DNA of 64,000 bases, taken from NCBI GenBank assembly GCA_964453435.1, contig CAYVQZ010000018.1, forward strand, positions 10,274 through 74,273, written 5' to 3'. The notes beneath the pieces were generated by a model. The model was not told the origin of the DNA. It searched no databases and was given only the letters and a program-made list of their open reading frames with translations. Shown piece after piece: positions 1 through 9,556 of the stretch. Source of the stretch: CAYVQZ01 sp964453435 (GTDB lineage: Bacteria; Abyssobacteria; SURF-5). The position numbers were made by a program, and so were the translations under genes. Within the stretch, counting starts at the first letter, position 1; every line of letters starts with the position of its first letter.

Positions 1-135
1 ATTTATGAACGATATTCGTCGATGTGCGAGTCCCCGGCCAACCGGTCAGAAGATGCAGATGGTGTCATCCCGCCAGCCCAATATTGATATCAGCTACATC
101 AACCACCTTTCGCAGCGTTGCTTTAGAAAATATCA

Positions 136-1305
136 ATGACAACAACAACGGCAAAAGAGAGAAAAGAAATGCGCTCGCCGCCATGGATTGCGATCTATTA
201 CCTCTGCGGCCTGTTTTTTTTTACCATCATCCTTGTGGCGATTGTGGGACAATCCCGCGTTTTGAACTATGCCGCCACTACCAAACCATATGCCGGTTTC
301 CTGAGCCAGTTAATAGAGAAAGACTCGCCAAACTCTGAGACCGGCCAAAAAATTATCTGTCTCGGAGACTCGAACAACCACTTTCCCCCCTCACTCAAAT
401 ACGACCGAAGCTCCGAACACGTCAACATTTATCTGGGCGGCCTCATTCAGGAAACAGTAAGAGCCTCGGCGCCGAATTCGAGAGTGATCGAGTGGGCGTT
501 CCCCGCAGCGGATATGTTTAGTTATTACTGTATCTATTTCGAGGCGGAGAAATCCAACCCCGACCTGATCATCATTCCCATCAATTGGAGACTCTTCGGG
601 GCCGAGGGGGTAGAAAACCAGCATGTGCGTGTTACCTACCCGTGGATTTCAGCCCTCGTGCCTTTCCGGGCTACCGTTCCGCAGGGACACACCGACCCAC
701 TCCGCTACTCCGGTATCACTTTGTTGAAGCGGATTGGATACAGATTCCTCCTCTACTCGCTGTATCCGATCGGAATAAAGTGGTGGGCGCAGGAAGCCAT
801 GGAACTTCAGCGCGATCCCACACAGCCGGACCGAAATAATCTGCCTGCTGAAGGCATCGGGCCGTTAATTGACGAGGAAGCTCAAATGCGAAGGGGATTC
901 GAGACAAATCTCGATGAGATGAAGCAGTGCTTTACCATGACGGTCAGCGAAGAAAGTCCTCCGTTCGTCAGCTTCGCCGCCCTCGCCGCTGTTGCATCGG
1001 CCCGCGAAACCCCTGTTCTTTTCTTCATCTGGCCCCTTGACAGAGAGTTGCTCGAAAAATTTGGCATTTACGATGAAGATGAGTTCGAGCGCTCCAGGCA
1101 GCTTATCGTCAAAACCACTGACAAAGAGAATATATATCTCGCGGACCTCTCCGGCCTGCTCGAACACAAGTTCTTCTTTGACCATGCCGGACACTGCACA
1201 ATCGAGGGTCGCCGAAAGATTGCGCATGCGCTCGCGCCCACGATTCTCGATATATTACAGCGAGACCGTTCGGAATTGGAACGCGACCACGGATTGCAGG
1301 ATTGA
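136..1305 (+). CDS. Membrane-anchored SGNH/GDSL-like protein
   Basis: A 389-residue protein with one hydrophobic segment at about residues 16-37, so it is probably held in the inner membrane with its bulk in the periplasm. After the anchor comes ICLGDSN (the GDS of an SGNH hydrolase block I), and near the C-terminus DHAGHCTIEGRRKIA resembles the block V His region. This suggests an acyl- or acetyl-ester hydrolase or transferase acting on surface glycans, like AlgX/AlgJ/DltD-type proteins. I see no clean blocks II or III, so activity is inferred. It opens a + strand run of envelope genes (YfhO-like, sulfatase-fold, GT-C). The first ATG could be replaced by the ATG 11 codons downstream. Confidence 0.6.
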   Translation: MTTTTAKERKEMRSPPWIAIYYLCGLFFFTIILVAIVGQSRVLNYAATTKPYAGFLSQLIEKDSPNSETGQKIICLGDSNNHFPPSLKYDRSSEHVNIYLGGLIQETVRASAPNSRVIEWAFPAADMFSYYCIYFEAEKSNPDLIIIPINWRLFGAEGVENQHVRVTYPWISALVPFRATVPQGHTDPLRYSGITLLKRIGYRFLLYSLYPIGIKWWAQEAMELQRDPTQPDRNNLPAEGIGPLIDEEAQMRRGFETNLDEMKQCFTMTVSEESPPFVSFAALAAVASARETPVLFFIWPLDRELLEKFGIYDEDEFERSRQLIVKTTDKENIYLADLSGLLEHKFFFDHAGHCTIEGRRKIAHALAPTILDILQRDRSELERDHGLQD

Positions 1306-1536
1306 AAAGAATGAAGCATGGGAACACGAATTACGAATTATTTCTCATGGAAGCTTCTTCATGCCTCGATGTAGAAGATATGTTCTTTGCGGCCATTCCG
1401 CGCCGCGTGCTCCGCGCTCCGGGATTTAGACGTCTTTTCAAAAAAATTCGCTTAATTCGTGTAATTCGTGGTTCAAAGATTCAAATTGCTTTCTTTCCGT
1501 TCTTTGCGGCTTTGCGCGAAATAGAGGGTAAAGCGT

Positions 1537-4137
1537 ATGTTGCCGATGCTGCGAAATGATATGAAGCGCGCCATGAACATTTCCGTCATCACGGCGGCAG
1601 TCGCATGCTTTATCGCGAACGCATTCTTGCACATTAGCAAAGCAGGAGAGTCCCCCACTTTCAGCCACCTGAATGCCGACCTTTATTGGGTATTCTATCC
1701 GAACATGGTCTTCACCAAAAGGGCAATGCTCTCCGGATTGCTTCCCCTCTGGAACCCGTATCAGTCGACGGGCGAGCCCTCGCTCGCGGGACTGCAATGC
1801 GTGCTTTTCTACCCGTTCAATTGGACCATATTCTTTCTGGATGTGCCGTATGCGATGCTGGTGGTTCAGGCGTCGGCAGTGTTAGTGGGGATGTTCGGCA
1901 CAGTGGTGTATCTCAGGTACTTGAAGATACATGCCGCCGGCATTTTACTCGCCGTCATTATGTTCGGCTACTCGACGCTTTACCAGAGCTTCAATTGCGC
2001 GCTCGGTTCGACGTACGCGTGGCTCCCGCTGACTCTGTGGGCAACCCACAGGCTTTTCGAAAGACCGAGTTTCCCACGCTCGGTCACGCTCGCCCTTATT
2101 CTCAGTCTCTGTTTCCTCGGAGGAATGCCGCAGTATTTCTTCTATACCTGTGTTGTCCTGTTCGTTTACGTCGTAGTTCTTGCGATCTCGTCGGGCATCA
2201 TCCTTCGCCTCAAGCCTCTTCTCGCCCGTGCCGGACTGGCTGCCGCCGCGTTTGTGCTGATGGGCGGCCTGGTCGCCGTACAGCTTCTTCCGACCGCAGA
2301 ACTTTCCCTCCGCTCGGAACGCAATATCGCCGGCGAACTGGACTCGCGCCTGGCGGGACCGACCCACGGCAACCGTTTCTCGCTTGAAGATATGGCCCGC
2401 GATTATCTTGAAAGGAAACAGTGGCCGGCCACCTGGGGGCAACTGCTGGTGATGCCATATTTCGGCAGCCTCCTGCTTTTGTTTCCGTTCGCGTTTTCAT
2501 CCGGACGGCACAGGAAAACGTCGCTCGCCCTCACCGCGTCGCTTGCGTACACCGTTCTTTTCGTGCTTGCAAAAGAAGAGCCGATGCTGGCGCTGTTCGG
2601 GGAGATACCATTTTCCGACACATTCCGGAACCACACCAAGATGATCGCGTTCGGTCATTTCATGCTCGCCGCACTGGCAGGCATTGCCCTCTCGTCCGTG
2701 TTCGAGCGAACGGACAACCCCTCCCCACGCTCGGACAAACGGGATGCCTGCGCGTTGTTTTTAAAAATCGCGTGCGTTTCGGCGGCCTGGTTTGGAATGC
2801 TTTACTTCAACAGCGCCTCGAGCTCAAATGCGCCCCGCTATCTCCTCGTTTTTGCCCCAGTGGCTCTTGCGGCCGTCACCTTGCTGCTATCGTCGCGCCG
2901 ACTCGCTTCCCCTATCAAATACACGGCCGCGCTCGCGACGGCATTCTGCGGCGCGATAGCCGTCATCATATCCGTCGGCATGCTCGACTCGTTCTCATAC
3001 GTCGTCTTCTTCCTTCCATTGGCGGTCGTTTTACCTTTGCTGATGTCTCGCTCGATTCGACTTTTTCCCCGGGCGATGAGCATTGCTCCGTGGACCGTCA
3101 CCCTCCTCGTGCTCGCCGACATCGTTCCCTGCAGAAACGTGACTGAAACGGTTCCGGCCACTACCGTGGAAAGCGCACACAGCGCCATAATGGAAAAACA
3201 CATCCAATGGCTCCGCGAGACGGCAGGATATTATCGGGTTCTTTTTGTCCCCAAATTCCATTTTTCCCCATTTAACGTGGGAACCCTTTACGAACTCTAC
3301 AATGTCAATAGTTATCAGCCGCTGACCCTGGAGAGATGGACGAACTTTTTCTTCGAGATGGTCGAACACCCCTCGTTCGATTCGCCTGTCCGGTCCGGAG
3401 TCATCCACGATACGAAGGAATTTCTCCAGAAACCTCGGTATGCGGGGCTGGCGTCGCTGAAATACGTATCGGCGGGAGATAAGTTTTTTGACGAACACGA
3501 CAACGATTGGCGGCTTCTCCAAGAAAACACTCCCCTGGCCTTCCAATATGTCTACGAAAACGTCCACGCCCTGCCGAGAGCCTATCTGGTCACCGATTAT
3601 CTGGTCGCCCACACCGAGCGAGAAAGCCTTCAGTCGATCGAGGACAATATCTCACGGCTTGCGGATATGGTGATCCTGGAAAACGCAGCGCCGTCGTTTG
3701 AACCCGGCGGAGGCGCCGCCGACCCGGGGATTGCGCGAATTACGGAATACGAAATTAACAAGGTCGAGCTTCACGTCGAGACGGCCGAGCGCTGTCTCCT
3801 TGTCTTGACCGATTCGTATTATCCCGGCTGGAACGCATACATCGAGGGAAACGAAACACCCGCCAGGCGGGCCACCGTGTGGCGGGCCACCGTGTGGCGG
3901 GCCACCGTGTGGCGAGCCACCGTGTGGCGGGCCAACTCGTTGTTCAGGGCGGTGGAAATACCGCCCGGCATTCACAAGGTCACATTCAAATATCAGCCTG
4001 CAAGTTTCCGATGGGGAGCTATCGTCTCGTTCAGCACGCTTGTTCTGATGACGGCGGCCTTGGCCGTCGGAAGGTTCCGCTCTGCATGTCGCAAACCCCA
4101 CGCTCCCCAAAATATTGCAACTTCGGCGGAAATATGA
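1537..4137 (+). CDS. YfhO-type multi-spanning membrane protein with GT-C-like N-terminus
   Basis: An 866-residue protein with roughly a dozen hydrophobic segments in its first two thirds and a soluble C-terminal domain followed by a last membrane segment. The pattern LPLWNPY near residue 70 and DSYYPGWNAYIEG near residue 760 are typical of the bacterial YfhO family. Members are thought to glycosylate or modify lipid-linked or surface polymers, but the substrate is unknown. A GAGGGT site precedes the ATG. A close paralogue lies on the other strand at 9557-12070; compared with it, this copy has four extra RATVW units before WRANSLFRAVEIPPG. It probably belongs to the same transcription unit as the sulfatase-fold gene that follows. 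Confidence 0.75.
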   Translation: MLPMLRNDMKRAMNISVITAAVACFIANAFLHISKAGESPTFSHLNADLYWVFYPNMVFTKRAMLSGLLPLWNPYQSTGEPSLAGLQCVLFYPFNWTIFFLDVPYAMLVVQASAVLVGMFGTVVYLRYLKIHAAGILLAVIMFGYSTLYQSFNCALGSTYAWLPLTLWATHRLFERPSFPRSVTLALILSLCFLGGMPQYFFYTCVVLFVYVVVLAISSGIILRLKPLLARAGLAAAAFVLMGGLVAVQLLPTAELSLRSERNIAGELDSRLAGPTHGNRFSLEDMARDYLERKQWPATWGQLLVMPYFGSLLLLFPFAFSSGRHRKTSLALTASLAYTVLFVLAKEEPMLALFGEIPFSDTFRNHTKMIAFGHFMLAALAGIALSSVFERTDNPSPRSDKRDACALFLKIACVSAAWFGMLYFNSASSSNAPRYLLVFAPVALAAVTLLLSSRRLASPIKYTAALATAFCGAIAVIISVGMLDSFSYVVFFLPLAVVLPLLMSRSIRLFPRAMSIAPWTVTLLVLADIVPCRNVTETVPATTVESAHSAIMEKHIQWLRETAGYYRVLFVPKFHFSPFNVGTLYELYNVNSYQPLTLERWTNFFFEMVEHPSFDSPVRSGVIHDTKEFLQKPRYAGLASLKYVSAGDKFFDEHDNDWRLLQENTPLAFQYVYENVHALPRAYLVTDYLVAHTERESLQSIEDNISRLADMVILENAAPSFEPGGGAADPGIARITEYEINKVELHVETAERCLLVLTDSYYPGWNAYIEGNETPARRATVWRATVWRATVWRATVWRANSLFRAVEIPPGIHKVTFKYQPASFRWGAIVSFSTLVLMTAALAVGRFRSACRKPHAPQNIATSAEI
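3868..3927 (+). repeat. In-frame 15-bp tandem repeat, four copies
   Basis: Four head-to-tail copies of a 15-bp unit (CGGGCCACCGTGTGG, with one G-to-A change in copy four) lie inside the YfhO-like gene. Each unit encodes five residues, giving four RATVW units just before the conserved WRANSLFRAVE segment. The paralogue at 9557-12070 has a single PIWRANS here, so the array is a lineage-specific expansion. Because the unit is a multiple of three, copy-number change would keep the frame. Confidence 0.95.
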
Positions 4138-4174
4138 TAAAAAGGCCTTCGCGCTCGAAGAGAAAACGCATATT

Positions 4175-5341
4175 ATGAAAAGATGGTTTCTCGTACTGCT
4201 GATTTTTTCGCTGCCCTTGCTCCTTCTACTTGTGCGAAATGAGCCCAAAAGGCCGAATATTGTCCTGATCATTATCGACTGCTGGCGCTACGACCACTTT
4301 TCTCCGGAATTCACGCCCCACATTTGGGACCTCGCACAGCAAGGAACAACCTTCTCTCGCTATTATGTAAACGCCGGCATGACTCATCCTTCCATGGCCT
4401 CCATTTTCTCATCCCAACACCCCGAATTTTCGGTCAAAACATATGGCTCGCACGGGTTAACTCGGTTCGGGACTATATTTAATGAATTGGGGCATGAATT
4501 ATTTCCTGATTCCGTGATAACATTTCCCCAGCTTTTGAAGAACAATGGGTACCGGACTATTTGTATGACTCACAACCCGCATACCAAAGACTCCGCCGGA
4601 TACTCGGACAAACACTGGGTGACCGCGCGCTACACACCGAAGGAATCGACGGCTTTTACAACAGAAGCGATCAGAGAATTTCAGAGCGCCCGCAAACCGG
4701 CCTTTCTTTATCTGCATTACATTGATGCGCATTCGCCGTATAATCCACGTCATTGTGGGCCAAAAAGAAAAAAGCTTTTCAATGACTATGTGATGAGCAA
4801 GGACGACGCTTTCAAGCAATCGGTATCCAAAATCGCTCTCGAAGAATACCAAAATGCTCTCCTGTATTTGGATTCGGAGATCAAACGACTTGTTGAATCT
4901 GTCGGGCTCGAGGATTCCATATGGATTATTACGGCAGACCATGGCGAACTCTTCTTTTCGGAAATCGGAGAAATATGTCATTTCGGACATCTACCTGAAG
5001 AAATCGTTCATGTCCCCTTGATCATCATCGGCCCTGACATTCCACAAAAAAAGAATGGCGCTTTACGACAGGCCGTGGATTTATTCCCCACCATTCTTTC
5101 ATTCGCCCGGGTCCAACCGCCGGAGGATATTATGGGCCACAACCTTTTTTCTGCGCCCCTCAGGCCGAAGGTTCTTGCTGCATCGCACATCGAAACGTGC
5201 ATTATTACGGAAAACGATATCAACCGGATTTCTGATGAAAGCGAATCGTTTTCGGCCGAAGCAGGCGTAACTCATGAACCCCTTGACCCCAAATTACGTG
5301 AAATGAAAGCGGAACTGGAAGCGCTAGGCTATCTTCAGTGA
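4175..5341 (+). CDS. Sulfatase/alkaline-phosphatase-fold membrane protein with Thr at the nucleophile position
   Basis: The N-terminal hydrophobic segment (about residues 4-20 of this start) looks like an uncleaved signal anchor. It is followed by PNIVLIIIDCWRYDHF, the first metal-binding motif of the sulfatase superfamily; WIITADHGELF near residue 250 is the second. The segment aligned to the sulfatase signature reads THPSMASIF, so the formylglycine Cys is replaced by Thr. In this superfamily Thr nucleophiles occur in phosphoethanolamine and phosphoglycerol transferases, so a transferase or phosphohydrolase is at least as likely as a sulfatase. I chose the ATG at 4175 because it gives MKRWFLVLL directly; the reading frame stays open upstream to a TTG at 4115 that overlaps the YfhO gene. 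It ends in LEALGYLQ, as does the other family member here. Confidence 0.75.
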   Translation: MKRWFLVLLIFSLPLLLLLVRNEPKRPNIVLIIIDCWRYDHFSPEFTPHIWDLAQQGTTFSRYYVNAGMTHPSMASIFSSQHPEFSVKTYGSHGLTRFGTIFNELGHELFPDSVITFPQLLKNNGYRTICMTHNPHTKDSAGYSDKHWVTARYTPKESTAFTTEAIREFQSARKPAFLYLHYIDAHSPYNPRHCGPKRKKLFNDYVMSKDDAFKQSVSKIALEEYQNALLYLDSEIKRLVESVGLEDSIWIITADHGELFFSEIGEICHFGHLPEEIVHVPLIIIGPDIPQKKNGALRQAVDLFPTILSFARVQPPEDIMGHNLFSAPLRPKVLAASHIETCIITENDINRISDESESFSAEAGVTHEPLDPKLREMKAELEALGYLQ

Positions 5342-5415
5342 TTCTGTCCTTTCATTCAAAGCGACTTTCCAGCACTGCAACTTCTTTGGCTTCGCTCTAT
5401 ATGGTGTGAACGACC

Positions 5416-6924
5416 GTGGACCTTCATGGCGAACGAGCGCTGAGGGATTTTCTCGCCTCGCCGCGGCTGCTCAGGTGGCTGACGCTGGCCCTTTGCCTCA
5501 TCCTGGGGCTCAAAGCAATCATTTTCTTTTCTCGATTCTTGCTCGTAGCGGCCTACCCCTACGAATGGTCGGCAATGGATGGATATTTCATATACCATGG
5601 CCTCCGGCTGATTTCCGGCGAACCGTTGTATCATGCATACGATTCCGTCCGGATGCCCTTTAATTATGTCCCGCTCTATGCGGTGGTCGCCGGCATCATG
5701 GCAAAAGCTTTTGGCCCCGGTGCCTGGTACGAACGAGCCTTCAGCATGACCTGCGCGGTCTTCATTGCGATTCTCATCTACCGGGCGGTGATTGAAGCCA
5801 ATGGAAACCGGATGGCCGGACTGTTCGCTTCACTGCTGCTTTTTGCCCCTGCCGCGCTCTCTGTATGGTTCATCGTCAGGGGAATCGATGTGCTCGCTAC
5901 TCTCTTAATGCTTGCCGCGGCGCTTGCAGTATCCTCCGGGGAGAGACCTTCAAGAGGCAATGTTATTGTATCCATACTGTTGCTGGCAGCAGCGTTCTAC
6001 ACCAAAGAGCCGACCATATTTGTGACGGCCGGTGTTATTACGTATCTGTCAACAAGAGATTTCAAACTGGGGGTAGCTGCCGGAATCGCATACTGCTTGA
6101 TTGTTCTTGCGCTCTTGGGGATTATTCAACTTCTCAGCGACGGATGGTTTCTGGAAAACACCGTTATCATGCATTCAACCCATCCCCGGCATCTCAAATT
6201 TTTCGTTGACCCTCTCCGCACTTTCTTGGTCAGCCTGTTCGTGGTGTTTCCCCTCGCTTTTGTATGGGCCTGCCGAGGAATCGGGCGCAAACCCGACATA
6301 TGGGCCATATACTTTTTTTCTACACTTTTTTCTACGTTTCTTGCGGCCAAGGTGGGGTCCGCCCTGAACTATTTTATTCCGTTGTTTACGGCGACGTGCA
6401 TAAACGTGGGGCTGTGGCTGGGAGACAAACACTTCTTCGCGAAGCGCCCCCTTCGGTATGGCGGCGTTCTGGCCCTGCTTCTCATTCAAGTGCTCTACTT
6501 CTTTACCGATCAGATTCGTATTCCCTCGGAGGAAGACTATGACCAGGCAGCCCGGTTGAATACCTATATTAGGATGAATCCGGGCCCGCTTTTCATCGAA
6601 CGAATCGACAGCTTTGCCGTGCTGAACGGACGCGATGTGCTCATAGAAGATGTTGCGCTGCCGTATATCATCGAGTCCGGAAAGCTCGACCGAAAACTTT
6701 TTGAGGACGCCTTCCGGGAAAGGCGGTTCTCCCTGGTTGTTCTCAATGAGAAATGGCCGATTGTGGAAATCCTATTCTGGAAAACGCTTCAGGAAAATTA
6801 TGTTGTTGTGGACAAAGTGGATATAGGCTTGTTCTTCGATGTTCACCCGTATGCGGTGCTCGAACCCAGGAAGAACGTGCAGCATCGTGCCCAAACATAC
6901 CTTGAAAAAAGTTTTCCCTTGTAA
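5416..6924 (+). CDS. GT-C type membrane glycosyltransferase (PMT/ArnT-like)
   Basis: A 502-residue protein with about ten membrane segments. The first periplasmic loop reads EWSAMDGYFIYHGLRLISG, with acidic residues where GT-C enzymes of the PMT/ArnT group carry catalytic acids, and FYTKEPTIF near residue 200 is also typical. Such enzymes move a sugar from a polyprenyl-phosphate donor to a lipid or protein on the outer face of the inner membrane; donor and acceptor are unknown here. The GTG at 5416 is the best start, giving a short cytosolic tail before the first helix. It follows the sulfatase-fold gene by 74 bp on the same strand. Confidence 0.65.
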   Translation: MDLHGERALRDFLASPRLLRWLTLALCLILGLKAIIFFSRFLLVAAYPYEWSAMDGYFIYHGLRLISGEPLYHAYDSVRMPFNYVPLYAVVAGIMAKAFGPGAWYERAFSMTCAVFIAILIYRAVIEANGNRMAGLFASLLLFAPAALSVWFIVRGIDVLATLLMLAAALAVSSGERPSRGNVIVSILLLAAAFYTKEPTIFVTAGVITYLSTRDFKLGVAAGIAYCLIVLALLGIIQLLSDGWFLENTVIMHSTHPRHLKFFVDPLRTFLVSLFVVFPLAFVWACRGIGRKPDIWAIYFFSTLFSTFLAAKVGSALNYFIPLFTATCINVGLWLGDKHFFAKRPLRYGGVLALLLIQVLYFFTDQIRIPSEEDYDQAARLNTYIRMNPGPLFIERIDSFAVLNGRDVLIEDVALPYIIESGKLDRKLFEDAFRERRFSLVVLNEKWPIVEILFWKTLQENYVVVDKVDIGLFFDVHPYAVLEPRKNVQHRAQTYLEKSFPL

Positions 6925-7095
6925 CGTCGTTTCCCGATTCGAGACTCCGATTCTACCGCTCAGACTGCAAGCCTTCACCGCAATACCCGCCCTCGAGCGT
7001 TTCCAAAACTATTCAGATTCTTCATCACCGGAATGTCTCAAATGTAATTGGGCGTGTTGCCGAAAAGGCGATTTCTTCCAGAAGGCTCCCATACG

Positions 7096-7201
7096 GTCAT
7101 TCTGAGGAGCAAAGCGACGAAGAATCTCTCTTTTTTGGCGCAATCAATCGCGAGATTCTTCGCGGGAGTTATCCTGAGGAACTCGAAGGGATCAGAACGA
7201 C
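7096..7201. repeat. Long imperfect inverted repeat of the 'GTCATTCTGAGG...GAAGAATCTC' type
   Basis: The left arm (7096-7128) starts GTCATTCTGAGGAGC and ends GAAGAATCTC. The right arm (7152-7201) is its imperfect reverse complement, so the transcript could fold into a long stem. A diverged second copy lies at 61541-61622. Repeats of this kind are dispersed in many bacterial genomes; I infer a non-autonomous dispersed element. Confidence 0.75.
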
Positions 7202-7243
7202 AACCAAAAGCGCCCGAAAAGTTATTCCGGCAACAGGCCCTAA

Positions 7244-7273
7244 TTGACTCGTTTTTTCCTGATTTGTTATAAT
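7244..7273 (+). promoter_or_regulatory. Sigma70-like promoter for the Tat-exported sulfatase-fold gene
   Basis: TTGACT at 7244-7249 and TATAAT at 7268-7273 are separated by 18 bp, 156 bp before the start codon of the downstream gene. Confidence 0.55.
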
Positions 7274-7429
7274 AAATTATAGAATGGTTAACAAATTTCG
7301 GATTCGAACAATGCCGGTTAAAGGGCTGCCCATTCCAATTCATTTGAATTAATTTTCCAGCCTTCTTCCATAGCCGCGAAAGGGCTTCCCGGAGTACAAA
7401 ATGGCCGTCGATTAGGACGGAAATAAGGG

Positions 7430-9400
7430 ATGCGAGACACGCAAGGCAACTCGAACGCCTCAAAAAGAGCAGAAATATCCAGAAGGTCCTTTTTGCGGGA
7501 CTGCGGGAAAACCGCCGGTGTGGGGCTCGGAGGAATTTTGTATTCTGCCTGCTCGCCCACGATATTGACGGGAAGGCGGGGAAAGCCGAATATTGTATTT
7601 ATCATTGCAGACACACAGAAGTATGACAGGCTCGGATTCAACGGGTATTCCCCGACTACTGCGACAGGGAAGAAAGAAAGCCCAAGCCCGTATCTTGACC
7701 GCATAGCTGAGAAGGGTGTCGTATTCGACCTCACATACAGCCAGTCTTCCTTCACATTGGTGTCTATTGCCTCAATGTTGACCTCAACGTATCCCCGCAA
7801 CGGACTGCCTCTCGGTACCGAGTGGAAAAAACCGTTGGACGAGTTCGAAAATCTGCCCGAGCCAAACAGATTCAACGAGCTTATTGTCGAGTTGACCGGT
7901 TCGAGAAAGTTATATGAATTCCTTGAATCAATTAATCCCAGCAGAGCGCCAAGCAAATATACAGATGGCGTAACATTGCCTGAAGCATTGGAAAAAGCCG
8001 GCTATGAAACCATTGCGGCAGTAAGTATGCCTCTTCTTGATGAGGCAAGGGGATTCACAAGAGGGTTTTCTCGATTCTCCTTAGGCTGCGGTTCGCCCAC
8101 ATTTAAGAGAAGGGGTGATATCACCGTCACAGAGCTTTTGAAAATTGCAGGGGAAAAGGAGAGAGATAAGCCCCTCTTCACGATGCTTCATCTCTACGAT
8201 GTTCACACGCCATACGATGCTCCGCCAGAGTACAAAATGATGTTCACTTCGGAAAACCATGCGAATGACATGTATGTGGGACCTATCGACGATATGGCGG
8301 GTAAAAGCGTGAAAGAACTCTCCGCTGAATACGATGGCCAAGTGAGGTTTCAGGACAAGAACATCGAAAATTTCCTGGAATCCTTGCGAAACAGCGGCCT
8401 GTTTTCCTTCGACCGAGACCTGCTTGTATTCTGCTCGGACCATGGAGAAGACATCGGAACGCATGGAATAACATGCGGACACGTGACCCTCTACAGAACC
8501 GTCACCCATGTTCCGCTCCTGATATGCGGAGCAGGATTGCCACGTGGGAAAAGGATAGGCTCGCTGTCGGCGAATACCGACATTGCGCCCACCGTAGCCG
8601 ACCTCGCCGGGATAAAAAAGCCGAACATCTGGGAGGGGACAAGCTTATCGGGACTTATCTATGGAAGCGAACAGAACATACATGATGTCGTTTTTTCCGA
8701 TTCCCCCGATTTCCGCACAACATCCGTGAAAACGGCGGATTTCAGCTATACCCAAAGGTTTCCGTTGCCACCCACAACCGTGCCGGAGGCTAAAAGCGGC
8801 TTTTCCCCGACCGGCGAAGTCGATTTTCCCGCGGAACAACCAGGCGCCCTCACCTTCAAGTGGCCGGATACGATTGGCGAGAGCGACGAAGGCGATGTCT
8901 TCACTCATCTGTCCTTATCGTGCATCAGGAATCCAATGGAACCTCTAAGAGTTTCCAGTACACATGATTTCAGGTATCGGGGAATAAACTCGATTGACGG
9001 GAAGGGATCAATTGCGCGAGGAAACGGTCTCATGCAAACCACGGTAGGCTCATTTGGATACGAATTTTCGGAAGAGTACTGGAATGCAGATGTTGTGTGG
9101 GGAAACAGGTACGAGTGGCGCGTGCGGGTCTACCGGTCGGAAAGAGAACAGGAAGAGACACTGCTTGACTCCGGACCGTTATGTTTTAAACCGAAGCCGA
9201 CACAAAACTTTATCGAACTCTTCGCTTTCAAAGACGACCCCGGCGAAACGAAAAATTTGGTTCATGACAAAAAGTATAAACACGTGGCAGCTAATTTGAA
9301 AAAAGTTGCCGAGGAATATGGAAATAAGAAATTGGAAACCAAATTTGGGTTCAATGAAGAGGATGTTCAAGGCCTGAAAGCGCTCGGATATCTGCAGTAA
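7430..9400 (+). CDS. Tat-exported lipoprotein of the sulfatase superfamily, Thr at the nucleophile position
   Basis: The N-terminus has a twin-arginine motif (SRRSFLRD, residues 18-25) and a hydrophobic stretch ending in LYSAC, a plausible lipobox. The protein is therefore probably folded in the cytoplasm with metal bound, exported by Tat and lipidated. PNIVFIIADTQKYDRLGFNG is the first metal motif and VFCSDHGEDIGTHG the second. The signature segment reads TLVSIASMLTSTYP, so Thr stands at the position of the formylglycine Cys. At 656 residues it is longer than the first family member, with an added domain of about 180 residues before a C-terminus ending LKALGYLQ. The substrate is unknown; a surface glycan or lipid fits the neighbours. 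Confidence 0.75.
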   Translation: MRDTQGNSNASKRAEISRRSFLRDCGKTAGVGLGGILYSACSPTILTGRRGKPNIVFIIADTQKYDRLGFNGYSPTTATGKKESPSPYLDRIAEKGVVFDLTYSQSSFTLVSIASMLTSTYPRNGLPLGTEWKKPLDEFENLPEPNRFNELIVELTGSRKLYEFLESINPSRAPSKYTDGVTLPEALEKAGYETIAAVSMPLLDEARGFTRGFSRFSLGCGSPTFKRRGDITVTELLKIAGEKERDKPLFTMLHLYDVHTPYDAPPEYKMMFTSENHANDMYVGPIDDMAGKSVKELSAEYDGQVRFQDKNIENFLESLRNSGLFSFDRDLLVFCSDHGEDIGTHGITCGHVTLYRTVTHVPLLICGAGLPRGKRIGSLSANTDIAPTVADLAGIKKPNIWEGTSLSGLIYGSEQNIHDVVFSDSPDFRTTSVKTADFSYTQRFPLPPTTVPEAKSGFSPTGEVDFPAEQPGALTFKWPDTIGESDEGDVFTHLSLSCIRNPMEPLRVSSTHDFRYRGINSIDGKGSIARGNGLMQTTVGSFGYEFSEEYWNADVVWGNRYEWRVRVYRSEREQEETLLDSGPLCFKPKPTQNFIELFAFKDDPGETKNLVHDKKYKHVAANLKKVAEEYGNKKLETKFGFNEEDVQGLKALGYLQ

Positions 9401-9556
9401 CCCCTCCACCCCAATCCCAACACGATACCACTAAACTGTCACATTTTTTTCTGAACTTTTTATTTCCCAATCCATGGCCATCAAGCAGATGGGTTCCGGT
9501 TTGGCCCGACTGAAAGCGAGCTGATTGCAGTACGCCAGAAGTGCGATTTGCCGCTT

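Larger units (their letters stand above)
6925..7429. other. Gene-free stretch, 505 bp, with a long imperfect inverted repeat and a promoter
   Basis: No credible gene. It holds the inverted repeat at 7096-7201 and the promoter-like pair at 7244-7273, listed separately. Confidence 0.6.
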
